From an uncultured Propionibacteriaceae bacterium (lineage in GTDB: Bacteria; Actinomycetota; Actinomycetes; Propionibacteriales; Propionibacteriaceae): a stretch of 10,644 nt of DNA. The translations under genes were made by a program, and so were the position numbers. Position 1 is the first letter of the stretch. Each line of letters begins with the position of its first letter. Below the pieces are notes generated by a model. It did no database searches, was not told the origin of the DNA, and saw only the letters and a program-made list of their open reading frames with translations. The DNA lies in contig CALKHV010000155.1 in assembly GCA_937988865.1 (NCBI GenBank), positions 1-10,644 of the forward strand, written 5' to 3'. Below, piece by piece: positions 1 to 6,961 of this stretch.

Positions 1-14
1 CCGGGCCACCGCCG

Positions 15-38
15 GTTTCCTTGCGGACGCAGGGAAAC
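15..38. other. Hairpin-forming inverted repeat (possible terminator of an upstream gene)
   Basis: GTTTCC at 15-20 is matched by GGAAAC at 33-38. The pairing continues inward through a T·G wobble (21/32) and TGC/GCA (22-24/29-31), giving a continuous 10-pair stem with the four-base loop GGAC (25-28). No T-run follows on either strand. It lies upstream of the permease start at 150, so it could end transcription of a gene lying before the window or be part of a leader. The rest of 1-149 shows no convincing promoter or gene. Confidence 0.4.
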
Positions 39-149
39 ACGCCCCCCACGGCCGGAATTCGGCGTGTTGTGCTGCTCGCGCAAAGGAAACTCGCCCTGGG
101 GCTACGCTCGCCGAGACGGCAGGGACACCGATACGCGAGGGGGGGCCAG

Positions 150-881
150 ATGGGCTGGGGTGTTCTGACGCTGCTCGCGGGGTTCGTCCTGATCGGGGCG
201 TCGGCCCAGCGGATCACGGGGATGGGCTTCGCGCTGGTGGCCAGTCCCTTCCTGGTCCTCGTGCTCGGCCCGGCCAACGCAGTGCCCCTGACCATCACGC
301 TGGGCACGATCGCCACGGTTGCGGTGCTGCTCCAGGTGTGGCGCGACGTCGAGCCGCGGACGGCGCTGCTGCTGCTCGTCCCAGCCATCCTGGGCATCCT
401 GCCCGGACGCTGGGTGGCCGAGCGGCTCCCCCCATCGGTGCTGGGGATTCTCATCGGGGTCCTCGTGATGGTGGCCGTCCTGAGCATGGTGGTGAGCCCG
501 AAGGCGCACATCCTGAAGGGACGTCCGGGAGCGGTCGTCGCCGGGTTCCTGTCCGGTTTCATGAATGCCACGGCGGGCGTCGGAGGGCCGGCCATCGTCC
601 TGTATGCCCTGTCGACCAAGTGGCGCCACGAGGCGTTCGTTGCGACGACGCAGGTCTACTTCCTCGGGTTGAGCGTGGCGACGCTGCTCGCGCTGGACCC
701 CGTCCGCCTCCCGCTGGAGGGTTGGGCCGCCGCACTGTCGGGACTGGCCCTGGGACTGTTGGCAGGAACCGTCGTGGCACGCCACGTCACCGCCGCTCAC
801 GCCAGGACCGCCGTCGTCGTCCTGGCGCTGGCGGGCTCCGCGGCGACCGTGGTGAAAGGTGTCATCGAACTCCTGGCTTGA
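150..881 (+). CDS. TauE/SafE family membrane permease (probable sulfite/organosulfonate-type anion transporter)
   Basis: This 243-residue integral membrane protein is predicted to move small anions across the cytoplasmic membrane; family members are linked to sulfite, sulfoacetate or taurine-derived sulfur export, but the substrate cannot be read here. About eight hydrophobic segments cover the protein (near residues 4-20, 26-41, 45-64, 71-85, 97-115, 127-154, 163-182, 190-210 and 219-241, some perhaps re-entrant). The family's two similar halves each carry a glycine-rich motif: GMGFALVASP at 24-33 and GFLSGFMNATAGVGGPAIV at 132-150. The ATG at 150 is chosen because an AGGGGGGG ribosome binding site (138-145) precedes it and the first membrane segment begins at once. 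The in-frame extension back to base 21 adds 43 basic, non-hydrophobic residues and is probably untranslated. No sulfur-metabolism gene is adjacent, so the physiological role is open. Confidence 0.85.
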   Translation: MGWGVLTLLAGFVLIGASAQRITGMGFALVASPFLVLVLGPANAVPLTITLGTIATVAVLLQVWRDVEPRTALLLLVPAILGILPGRWVAERLPPSVLGILIGVLVMVAVLSMVVSPKAHILKGRPGAVVAGFLSGFMNATAGVGGPAIVLYALSTKWRHEAFVATTQVYFLGLSVATLLALDPVRLPLEGWAAALSGLALGLLAGTVVARHVTAAHARTAVVVLALAGSAATVVKGVIELLA

Positions 882-903
882 ACCGGGTCAGGACACTCGG
901 CAC

Positions 904-929
904 CCCGACGGGCAGATTTCCCCGTCGGG
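904..929 (+). terminator. Candidate terminator hairpin after the permease gene
   Basis: CCCGACGGG (904-912) and CCCGTCGGG (921-929) form a perfect 9-bp inverted repeat around an 8-base loop. It starts 23 bases after the permease stop codon and ends 19 bases before the ATG of the next gene. There is no T-tract, which is common for hairpin terminators in high-GC actinobacteria. It could instead be an operator or leader structure for the lipoprotein gene because it is so close to that start. Confidence 0.45.
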
Positions 930-947
930 TTGCCGCATGATGGGCCC

Positions 948-2168
948 ATGCGCCGAACCCCTGCGATCCTCCTGGCCCTCGCGCTCGCCGGCTGCTCGGG
1001 CGTCTCGTCCACGACCGGTCCCTCGCCGGATGTGACGTCGTCGGCCCCGTCGGCGTCCCCCTCCCGGACCGGGAGCGAGAGCCCGTCCCCCAGCCAACCG
1101 GCGCGAGTTCCTGAACTGTCGGTCGAGGTCGTGGCGTCCGGGCTGGTCCACCCCTGGGACGTCGGCTTCCTGCCCGACAAGACGATGCTCGTGACCGAGC
1201 GTCCCGGACGCCTCGTGCTCGTCTCGAGCACCCGCACCACCCCGGTGGACGCCGACCTGGGCGACGTCTTCGCCCAGGGTGAGGGCGGGCTGCTGGGCAT
1301 GGTGCTGCACCCCGACTTCGCCACCTCGCGCCGATTCACCGCCTGCCTCGACCACGCCGAGGGCGGCGTCCCGGTCGACATCCGGCTCGTGACCTTCGCA
1401 CTGTCGACGGACGGGTCGAGCGCCACCAGGGTGAAGGACCTGCTGACCGGTCTTCCCATCTCGACCGGACGCCACTCGGGGTGCCGCCTGGCCATCGCCC
1501 CCGACGGAGCGCTCATAGTCGGGACGGGGGACACCGCGCAGGCGTCCGTTCCGCAGGACTTGACGAGCCTCGGCGGCAAGACCCTCCGACTTGATCTCGA
1601 GACCGGCAGGCCGTTCCCCGGCAATCCCTTCGGGACGGCGGTCGATCGGACGCAGCGCTACGTCTACACCTATGGACATCGCAACGTGCAGGGCCTGGCG
1701 GTGCGTCCGAATGGACAACTCTTCAGCGTCGAGCACGGGACGTCCGTCGACGACGAGGTGAACCTCCTCGCACCAGGCGCCAACTTCGGCTACGACCCCT
1801 CGGCAGGCGGCACGAGATCGGGCTATCCCGAGAACTCCCCGATGACCGACCGGAGGCGATTCCCGGACGCGGTGGAAGCCGTCTGGTCGTCCGGTGATCC
1901 GACGGAGGCGACGTCGGGGGCTGACTTCCTCGTCGGAGAGGAGTGGGGCGCGCTGGACGGGTCGCTGGCCGTGGCCGCGCTCAAGGGGTCGAAGCTCATC
2001 GTGCTCACCCTTGACGCGTCGGGGCAGGTGACGTCGGTCATGAAACCGGCGTCCCTCGACGGTACCCATGGACGCCTCCGCGCGGCCCGTCTGGGGCCGG
2101 ACGGCGCTCTGTACCTGACGACGTCCAACGGTGAGGACGACGAACTGTTGAGGGTCACGCCTGAGTGA
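948..2168 (+). CDS. PQQ-dependent sugar dehydrogenase family lipoprotein (soluble glucose/aldose dehydrogenase-like)
   Basis: This 406-residue exported lipoprotein belongs to the six-bladed beta-propeller family of soluble glucose, aldose and sorbosone dehydrogenases, which oxidise sugars with PQQ and calcium outside the cytoplasm. A short signal peptide ends in the lipobox LAGC with Cys16 as the lipidated residue, followed by a Ser/Pro/Thr-rich tether to about residue 52. The catalytic domain (about 56-406) shows HPWDVGFLPD (68-77), GEGGLLGMVLHPDF (111-124), RHSGCRLAIAPDG (175-187, His176 at the place of the family's catalytic base), YGHRNVQGLA (242-251, with a conserved Arg) and GPDGALYLTTSN (383-394). 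Length is normal for the family. The ATG at 948 is preferred over the in-frame TTG at 930, because it puts two arginines directly before the hydrophobic core. No PQQ synthesis gene is visible. The true substrate, and even dehydrogenase activity, are unproven. Confidence 0.87.
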   Translation: MRRTPAILLALALAGCSGVSSTTGPSPDVTSSAPSASPSRTGSESPSPSQPARVPELSVEVVASGLVHPWDVGFLPDKTMLVTERPGRLVLVSSTRTTPVDADLGDVFAQGEGGLLGMVLHPDFATSRRFTACLDHAEGGVPVDIRLVTFALSTDGSSATRVKDLLTGLPISTGRHSGCRLAIAPDGALIVGTGDTAQASVPQDLTSLGGKTLRLDLETGRPFPGNPFGTAVDRTQRYVYTYGHRNVQGLAVRPNGQLFSVEHGTSVDDEVNLLAPGANFGYDPSAGGTRSGYPENSPMTDRRRFPDAVEAVWSSGDPTEATSGADFLVGEEWGALDGSLAVAALKGSKLIVLTLDASGQVTSVMKPASLDGTHGRLRAARLGPDGALYLTTSNGEDDELLRVTPE

Positions 2169-2179
2169 TCCGTGCCTGC

Positions 2180-2199
2180 GCGGTCGGTGGCACGACCGC
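2180..2199 (+). terminator. Candidate terminator hairpin after the dehydrogenase gene
   Basis: GCGGTCG (2180-2186) pairs perfectly with CGACCGC (2193-2199) across a 6-base loop. It begins 12 bases after the stop codon of the dehydrogenase and is followed by a somewhat T-enriched stretch (2204-2226) but no true T-run. The position suits a transcription terminator separating the dehydrogenase from the glycosyltransferase. Confidence 0.45.
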
Positions 2200-2249
2200 A
2201 GCGGTTCGTGGTTCGATTGCGATTCAGACATCCAGACAGGGGGTGACGC

Positions 2250-3212
2250 GTGGGCGTGGAACCCGATTCTTTGTTGGCCGGGTCGCGGCTCGCCGTCACC
2301 GTCGCGATCCCCACCTATCGACGACCGGGGATGCTGGCGTCCCTGCTGGGCGAGGTCAGGCGACAGGCCACCGCGCTCGACCTGGTCACCGGGGGCCGGA
2401 CTGTCCTGTTGGTCGCCGACAACGACCCGGACGCCGGCGCACGCCCCGTCGTCGGTGAACACCCCGGCGTTCAGTACCTGCACGTTCCCCAACCCGGCAT
2501 CGCGGCCGTGCGCGACGCGTGCCTTCGTGAGGCCCCGGGTGTCGTGCTGCAATTCATCGATGACGACGAGCTTCCCGCGCCGGACTGGCTCGAGACGATG
2601 GTGGGGTGCTGGTTGACGCTCGACCGACCGGACGCCCTCGCCGGGAGCGTCCTGCCCCGGTTCGACTCCACTCCATCACCGTGGGTCCAGGCCGGGGGCT
2701 TCTTCGACCGCTCCCGCCCGCCCACCGGAACCGCCTTGCCCGCAGCCCCGGCGGGCAACCTTCTGGTCAACCTCGCCACCGTCCGTGAGCTCGGGATCGG
2801 CTTCGACCCGCGGCTGGGCCTCCGGGGCGGCGAGGACACGCTCTTCTCGCGCCAGCTCGTCGCGTCCGGGGGGAGGATCGCGTTCTGCCGAGAAGGCATC
2901 ATCCACGATCTCGTCCCGGACGCACGCAACAACCGTGAGTGGGTCCTGCGGCGAGCCTGGCACCACGGGAACACGTCCAGCACCGTGGCCCTCTGGGACA
3001 CTGCTGGGCCTCGACGCGCCGCGGCGCGCGTCGCTCTCACTCTCCGTGGCTCGGGCAGGGCGGTGGTTGGGGTGGTCCAGGCAACGGTGGGGACGCTGAC
3101 CGGCGACCTCGGCAGGAACGCGCGCGGGTGGCGTCTCGCGAGTCGTGGGCGGGGAATCGTGGCCGGGGCATGGGGACGCGCGCCGGCTGAGTACGACCGT
3201 CAGACGGAGTGA
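2250..3212 (+). CDS. Family 2 glycosyltransferase
   Basis: This 320-residue cytoplasmic enzyme is predicted to transfer a sugar from a nucleotide-sugar donor to a growing glycan or lipid-linked acceptor. The GT-A fold begins with AIPTYRRPGML (19-29), then a strand ending in VADND (55-59) that contacts the nucleotide in this family. IDDDELPAPDW (103-113) holds the metal-binding DxD-type acidic cluster, and GGEDTLFSRQL (193-203) supplies the ED pair typical of the catalytic base region. No long hydrophobic segment is seen in the C-terminal part; an Arg-rich, moderately hydrophobic tail (about 255-311) may sit on the membrane surface. The GTG start is supported by AGGGGG (2238-2243), six bases upstream. 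It is followed by a CDP-alcohol phosphotransferase, and the pair suggests surface-glycan synthesis. Donor and acceptor cannot be deduced. Confidence 0.88.
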   Translation: MGVEPDSLLAGSRLAVTVAIPTYRRPGMLASLLGEVRRQATALDLVTGGRTVLLVADNDPDAGARPVVGEHPGVQYLHVPQPGIAAVRDACLREAPGVVLQFIDDDELPAPDWLETMVGCWLTLDRPDALAGSVLPRFDSTPSPWVQAGGFFDRSRPPTGTALPAAPAGNLLVNLATVRELGIGFDPRLGLRGGEDTLFSRQLVASGGRIAFCREGIIHDLVPDARNNREWVLRRAWHHGNTSSTVALWDTAGPRRAAARVALTLRGSGRAVVGVVQATVGTLTGDLGRNARGWRLASRGRGIVAGAWGRAPAEYDRQTE

Positions 3213-3224
3213 CCCCGGGGGGCG

Positions 3225-3258
3225 GCCAACGGGCGCTCGCTGAGCCAGTAGCGTTGGC
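3225..3258 (+). other. Inverted repeat after the glycosyltransferase gene
   Basis: GCCAACG (3225-3231) and CGTTGGC (3252-3258) are exact reverse complements separated by 20 bases, starting 13 bases after the glycosyltransferase stop. A competing shorter stem, AGCCA (3243-3247) with TGGCT (3255-3259), overlaps the right arm, so two mutually exclusive folds are possible. It could be a weak terminator or a leader element. The 124-base gap also holds a small stem at 3292-3305 (CCGAC/GTCGG, loop GCCT). Confidence 0.3.
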
Positions 3259-3336
3259 TGACGGCGTCCGTCGCGTGGTGCTCACCGAGGACCGACGCCT
3301 GTCGGCAAGCTGATCGTTCGAAGGAGTTCTCAGGAG

Positions 3337-4101
3337 ATGGCAAGTCACCAGCGCACGCCCATGATCGAGCGCGGAGCTCGGTGGGAGGACGTTCGCCGTG
3401 CACTCGCGTCCGCCCAGAAGAGCAACCGGAATGCCCCTGCCTATTCGCGCTGGGTCAACCGGCCCGTGGGCAGGGTGTTCGCTGCCACGGGCTACAAGTT
3501 GGGCCTGACCCCGAATGTGGTCAGCCTGATCAGTGCGGTCTTCACCTTCTCGGGGATCGGCATCCTCGCTGCATCAACCCCATCGATCGGGATCGGGGCG
3601 CTGATCGCGTTGCTCCTGGTGCTCGGCTATGCACTCGACTCCGCAGACGGCCAGATCGCCCGGCTTGAGGGTGGCGGGAGCCTGGCAGGCGAATGGCTGG
3701 ATCACGTGCTCGACGCCTTCAAGGTGACCGGGTTCCACCTCGCGGTGGCCGTGATGTGGTTTCGCAACCCGTCCGGTTGGGACGCCTGGACGACCGTGTT
3801 GCCCCTCATCTTCAGCCTGCAGGCGTCCGTCTGGTTCTTCGCCATCATCGTGACCGATCTGCTCCTGCGAAACGCCGGCGCGAAGCAGGTCACCCGCGCG
3901 GTCGACGAAGGACGCCAACCAATCTGGACCAGCCTGCTGGGGATCCCCGCTGACTACGGGTTCCTCTGTCTCGCCATGTTGGTCTTCGGGTGGTATCCCA
4001 TGTGGCGCTGGGGTTACGTGCTGCTGCTGGCAGCGAACATCCTCGTTCTGCTCCTCCAGTTGGGCCGCTGGTTTGCGCGCGTGTCTGAAGTCAAGGTCTA
4101 G
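3337..4101 (+). CDS. CDP-alcohol phosphatidyltransferase family membrane enzyme
   Basis: This 254-residue membrane protein is predicted to transfer a substituted phosphate from a CDP-linked donor to an alcohol acceptor, releasing CMP. The complete family motif D-xx-DG-xx-AR-x8-G-xxx-D-xxx-D is present: D101, D104, G105, A108, R109, G118, D122 and D126, the aspartates that bind the metals and the nucleotide. Hydrophobic segments lie near 61-79, 84-101, 130-142, 154-177, 205-220 and 226-241, fitting the six-helix core. A soluble stretch of about 50 residues precedes the first helix. The start is supported by AAGGAG (3321-3326) ten bases upstream and a second AGGAG touching the ATG. The motif does not tell phospholipid synthases from enzymes that make phosphodiester-linked polar compounds. 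Next to a glycosyltransferase, a role in glycan or glycolipid decoration is plausible but inferred. Confidence 0.88.
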   Translation: MASHQRTPMIERGARWEDVRRALASAQKSNRNAPAYSRWVNRPVGRVFAATGYKLGLTPNVVSLISAVFTFSGIGILAASTPSIGIGALIALLLVLGYALDSADGQIARLEGGGSLAGEWLDHVLDAFKVTGFHLAVAVMWFRNPSGWDAWTTVLPLIFSLQASVWFFAIIVTDLLLRNAGAKQVTRAVDEGRQPIWTSLLGIPADYGFLCLAMLVFGWYPMWRWGYVLLLAANILVLLLQLGRWFARVSEVKV

Positions 4102-4120
4102 CCAAGATTCTTGGGATTTT
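4102..4120 (+). terminator. Short hairpin plus T-run directly after the CDP-alcohol phosphotransferase stop
   Basis: CCAAG (4102-4106) and CTTGG (4110-4114) form a perfect 5-bp stem with loop ATT, followed by GATTTT (4115-4120). It starts on the base after the TAG stop. This is the only hairpin in the window followed by a run of T, but the stem is short. Because a promoter-like sequence follows at once, the same 13-base palindrome could instead be an operator. Confidence 0.35.
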
Positions 4121-4148
4121 CACATGTGGACTTCAGGGTTGGTAGCAT
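4119..4148 (+). promoter_or_regulatory. Candidate sigma-70-type promoter for the beta-helix protein gene
   Basis: TTCACA (4119-4124) matches the -35 consensus at five of six positions. It is followed after 18 bases by TAGCAT (4143-4148), four of six for the -10 box. The stretch is noticeably more A+T-rich than the surrounding coding DNA. Transcription would begin near 4155, leaving a leader of about 37 bases before the TTG start at 4192. An 8-base palindrome CACATGTG (4121-4128) overlaps the -35 box. Confidence 0.4.
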
Positions 4149-4191
4149 TGTTGATGCCCCGTACTGGTCCCCCACCACGCCAGGAGTCATC

Positions 4192-6750
4192 TTGTCCCGC
4201 TCGATTCGGGCGCTGTCTGCGCTCGTCACCATCTTCGCCGTCATCTTGGGAGGCGTGAGTCTCTCGGCGTCTCACACTGCTGTGGCCTTCGCCGAGGATT
4301 TCGCGACATCGCCGCTCCTCCCCACGAGCGTCGCGAACACCCTGACGACGAACTACGCCGTTCCGACAGGCGCGTTGTTCGTGTCACCCACCGGTTCCGA
4401 CGCCAACGCGGGAACCCAGGCCGCCCCTTTCAAGACGATCAACGTCGCCATCTCAAAGGTGAAGTCGGGCGGAACGCTCGTCGTGCGCGGGGGCGTCTAC
4501 CGCGAAGGCGCGGCGGGGTACGCCACAGGCGGGACCAATTATGTCATCCGGCCGACCAACATCACGGTTCAGGCCTACCCCGGCGAGACCCCGTGGATGG
4601 ACGGAACGGTCGCCGTGACCAGCTGGACGAAGGTGGCGTCTGATGATTACAAGGTGGCCTGGTCGACGCCCAGCTACTGCGCAGGCTCGTATTACACCAG
4701 GAACTTCGCCTCGCAGACCTCGACGGGCCCCTGCAGCTACAGCGACGCCATCGGGGGCTCTGCCTCCCTCGGTGATCCGCAGATGGTCTTCGTCAACGGA
4801 GCCGAGATCAAGGAAGTGGCGTCCGCCGCCCAACTGACCTCGACGACCTTCTACTACGACTGGTCGGCCAAAGAGGTGCATCTCGGGTTCGACCCGGCGG
4901 GCAAGACCGTCGAAGTGACCAAGTACCCGCAGGCACTGGCGTTGTACAAGCCATCGAACGTCGCCATCAAGGGCATCGGGATACGACGCTATGCAAGCAA
5001 CCAGTACGGCAACGCGACTGGAGGTGCGCTCCTGCTGAACAACGGTTCCAAGGTCACCCTCGACCATGTGGTCCTGACCCAGAATGCCGGCATGGGCTTG
5101 CTGTCCTGGAACACCAACACGCTCACCGTCCGTAGCTCGTGGCTGTCGTCGAACGGTTTCAACGGCATGAACTTCGCGGGGTCCGCGCAGAAGCTGGCGA
5201 CCACCCCGAGCGTCCGCGATGACCTCGTTGTCGAGTACACCCACGTGGACGCCAACAACGCCGACGGTTACTCCATGAACTGCACCTATTCGTGCGGCGC
5301 GTCCGGCTTCAAGGGCGCGGGAATCGTGGGGGCGAACTTCCGCTTCAATTCGTTCAGCAACAATGGCGGTAAGCGGGCGTCGGGCGTCTGGTGCGACCTT
5401 GACTGTGTCGGTGTCAACATCTACGGCAACCAGGTGATCGGCAACGCCGGAAACGGCATCGTGTACGAGGTGAGCGACAAGGGCATCATCGCGTCCAACC
5501 TCATCAAGGACAACGGATGGAACACTGTGGCTGACTGGAGCTACGGCATCATGATGGGGTCTGCCAACACGAAGATCTACAACAACGAGTTGACCAACAA
5601 CAAGCTCGGCGCCCACCTGTACGACGACTCCCGGTCACCGGGATCGGGAACCGGCCTCGACTCAGGTCGGGTCGGTCCCAACTCGGTCAACGTGTCAATG
5701 GTGAACAACGTCATCACCGGAGGTGCTGCGTCCACCTACACCCTCGTTGTGACCGGTGGAATCAGCACGGTGGCCGGTAACACCACGGCTGACCAACTCA
5801 TGGCGACCCTCGACCACAACTCGTACGCAGCGCCGAGTTCGTGCCGGTTCGTCACGTGGCGCAGCAACTCTGACAAGTCAGCCCTGTCGTTCTCAACCAT
5901 CGAAGCCCTGCGCACGAGCAAGAACAAGGAGCTTCGCGGCAGCCTGATCGCAGGAACCACAGCGCCGGCGGCTGCCACCGGAGCCGCGCTGCCCTCCGAC
6001 GTGGCCTCCTTGTTGGGGAAGGCCAGTGGCGCAGTGCTGCCGCGTGGTCTGATCTCCCTTGGCGGTCCGGCGACCCCGACGGCGACGGCGACCCCGACGG
6101 CGACGGCAACCCCGACGACAGCCGCGACAGCCCGCGACGCCTTCGCTCGCACCGTCGCAGCCGGTTGGGGAACAGCCGACGTGGGGGGGGCCTGGACCGT
6201 TGAGTCCGGCGACGCGATGTCAGTCGATGGCAGTTCGGCTGTCGACACCATCTCCACTGTTGTGACGTCCCGGTCAGCGCTCCTCAACTCCGTCGCAGCG
6301 CGCGACGTGTCGATCCTGACCGACTTCACCCTGAACAAGACCCCGGTTGGAGGGCACTACTACCGACAGGTGCTCGCGCGCGTCTCGGGAAACTCGTGGT
6401 ACATGCTGTCAGCTCGGGTCGAATCCACGGGAACGCTGCTGGTGTACGTGTCCAAGGTCTCGTACGGCACCGAGACGGCGCTGTTCACCAAGGCAATCAG
6501 CGGCTTCAACTACACCGCGGGCGAGAAGGTACTGATGCGATTCAAGGTTTCCGGCAACGGGACCGCGTCCACGCTGGAGGGCAAGGTTTGGCGCGCCTCG
6601 CAGACTGAACCCACGACGCCGCAAGTAACGGCGACCGACACAACCGCGTCTTTGCAGTCCACGGGCGCGGTCGGCGTGAAGTCGTATGTGGGGAAGGGCA
6701 TGACCTCGCTCCCGCTCACCATCAAGGCCGCGGACTTCACCGCGGCGTGA
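4192..6750 (+). CDS. Secreted right-handed parallel beta-helix protein with C-terminal jelly-roll-like module
   Basis: This 852-residue exported protein may bind or cleave a polysaccharide; pectate-lyase-like helices include lyases, hydrolases and epimerases, and no catalytic set can be assigned. The signal peptide (1 to about 34) has basic residues R3 and R6, a hydrophobic core and a likely cleavage near AVA-FA. A typical entry motif VSPTGSDANAGT (64-75) and RGGVYRE (99-105) lead into the helix (about 257-536), rich in N, G, V and I turns. It carries a WCDLDC motif (400-405), YEVS (425-428) and a second cysteine pair (364, 368). A TPTATA repeat linker (628-645) joins a C-terminal domain (about 648-852) beginning DAFARTVAAGWGTADVGGAW. 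The TTG at 4192 is chosen because AGGAG (4182-4186) lies five bases upstream and the signal peptide starts there. An in-frame TTG at 4111 would add 27 non-signal residues. No LPXTG sorting signal is seen. Confidence 0.85.
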   Translation: MSRSIRALSALVTIFAVILGGVSLSASHTAVAFAEDFATSPLLPTSVANTLTTNYAVPTGALFVSPTGSDANAGTQAAPFKTINVAISKVKSGGTLVVRGGVYREGAAGYATGGTNYVIRPTNITVQAYPGETPWMDGTVAVTSWTKVASDDYKVAWSTPSYCAGSYYTRNFASQTSTGPCSYSDAIGGSASLGDPQMVFVNGAEIKEVASAAQLTSTTFYYDWSAKEVHLGFDPAGKTVEVTKYPQALALYKPSNVAIKGIGIRRYASNQYGNATGGALLLNNGSKVTLDHVVLTQNAGMGLLSWNTNTLTVRSSWLSSNGFNGMNFAGSAQKLATTPSVRDDLVVEYTHVDANNADGYSMNCTYSCGASGFKGAGIVGANFRFNSFSNNGGKRASGVWCDLDCVGVNIYGNQVIGNAGNGIVYEVSDKGIIASNLIKDNGWNTVADWSYGIMMGSANTKIYNNELTNNKLGAHLYDDSRSPGSGTGLDSGRVGPNSVNVSMVNNVITGGAASTYTLVVTGGISTVAGNTTADQLMATLDHNSYAAPSSCRFVTWRSNSDKSALSFSTIEALRTSKNKELRGSLIAGTTAPAAATGAALPSDVASLLGKASGAVLPRGLISLGGPATPTATATPTATATPTTAATARDAFARTVAAGWGTADVGGAWTVESGDAMSVDGSSAVDTISTVVTSRSALLNSVAARDVSILTDFTLNKTPVGGHYYRQVLARVSGNSWYMLSARVESTGTLLVYVSKVSYGTETALFTKAISGFNYTAGEKVLMRFKVSGNGTASTLEGKVWRASQTEPTTPQVTATDTTASLQSTGAVGVKSYVGKGMTSLPLTIKAADFTAA
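6073..6120 (+). repeat. In-frame 18-base tandem repeat encoding the TPTATA linker
   Basis: The unit ACCCCGACGGCGACGGCG (6073-6090) is repeated with one change at 6091-6108, and a third, degraded copy begins at 6109 (ACCCCGACGACA). The unit is a whole number of codons, so gain or loss of copies changes only linker length. The encoded Thr/Pro/Ala string separates the beta-helix from the C-terminal module and resembles flexible, possibly glycosylated linkers of secreted actinobacterial enzymes. Confidence 0.8.
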
Positions 6751-6808
6751 TGCGACACGAACTCGGCTGGGACGAGTCCTCTCGTTGGGCTGACCGACTG
6801 CTCACCCT

Positions 6809-6835
6809 CCGCTACGGGGTCATGGCCCGTAGCGG
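6809..6835 (+). terminator. Strong candidate terminator hairpin after the beta-helix gene
   Basis: CCGCTACGGG (6809-6818) and CCCGTAGCGG (6826-6835) form a perfect 10-bp stem with a 7-base loop. Flanking CACCC (6803-6807) can extend pairing to GGGTG (6834-6838) if three bases bulge. It lies 58 bases after the stop at 6750 and well before the next start. No T-run follows. Within the 211-base gap 6751-6961 it is the clearest structure. Confidence 0.55.
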
Positions 6836-6918
6836 GTGGAGTCGTGTTCGACACTCGTAGCTGTTGCGCTGACCTCCCGGGCGCGTGCCATGATGTGGTT
6901 GCACTCGATGAGGGCACA

Positions 6919-6939
6919 CCCGCCGCTCGCCCCGGCGGG
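6919..6939 (+). other. Stem-loop in the leader of the large secreted protein gene
   Basis: CCCGCCG (6919-6925) pairs with CGGCGGG (6933-6939) over a 7-base loop. The stem ends six bases before the purine-rich ribosome binding site AGGGGGAGG (6946-6953... centred just before the GTG at 6962). Such a position could affect translation initiation, but a chance GC-rich stem is also possible. No convincing promoter is visible: TTGCGC (6864-6869) and CATGAT (6889-6894) are 19 bases apart and poor matches. Confidence 0.3.
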
Positions 6940-6961
6940 CGTTCGAGGGGGAGGCACCGTC

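Noticed and set aside
21..149. N-terminal extension of the permease to a start at base 21
   Set aside because: The extra 43 residues are basic and non-hydrophobic, and the strong purine-rich ribosome binding site is at 138-145, directly before the ATG at 150.
888..2552. Long open frame on the minus strand (554 codons) opposite the dehydrogenase and the glycosyltransferase
   Set aside because: It covers two clearly recognisable + strand genes. Its translation is Arg/Gly/His-rich low complexity with no family motif, typical of antisense frames in GC-rich coding DNA.
4453..5616. Minus-strand open frame of 387 codons opposite the beta-helix gene
   Set aside because: It is antisense to a gene with signal peptide and recognised beta-helix motifs, and the translation shows no motif of its own.
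6890..6961. Upstream in-frame ATG (6890) for the large secreted protein
   Set aside because: It would put 24 residues rich in Pro, Gly and His before the signal peptide. The AGGGGGAGG site supports the GTG at 6962 instead.
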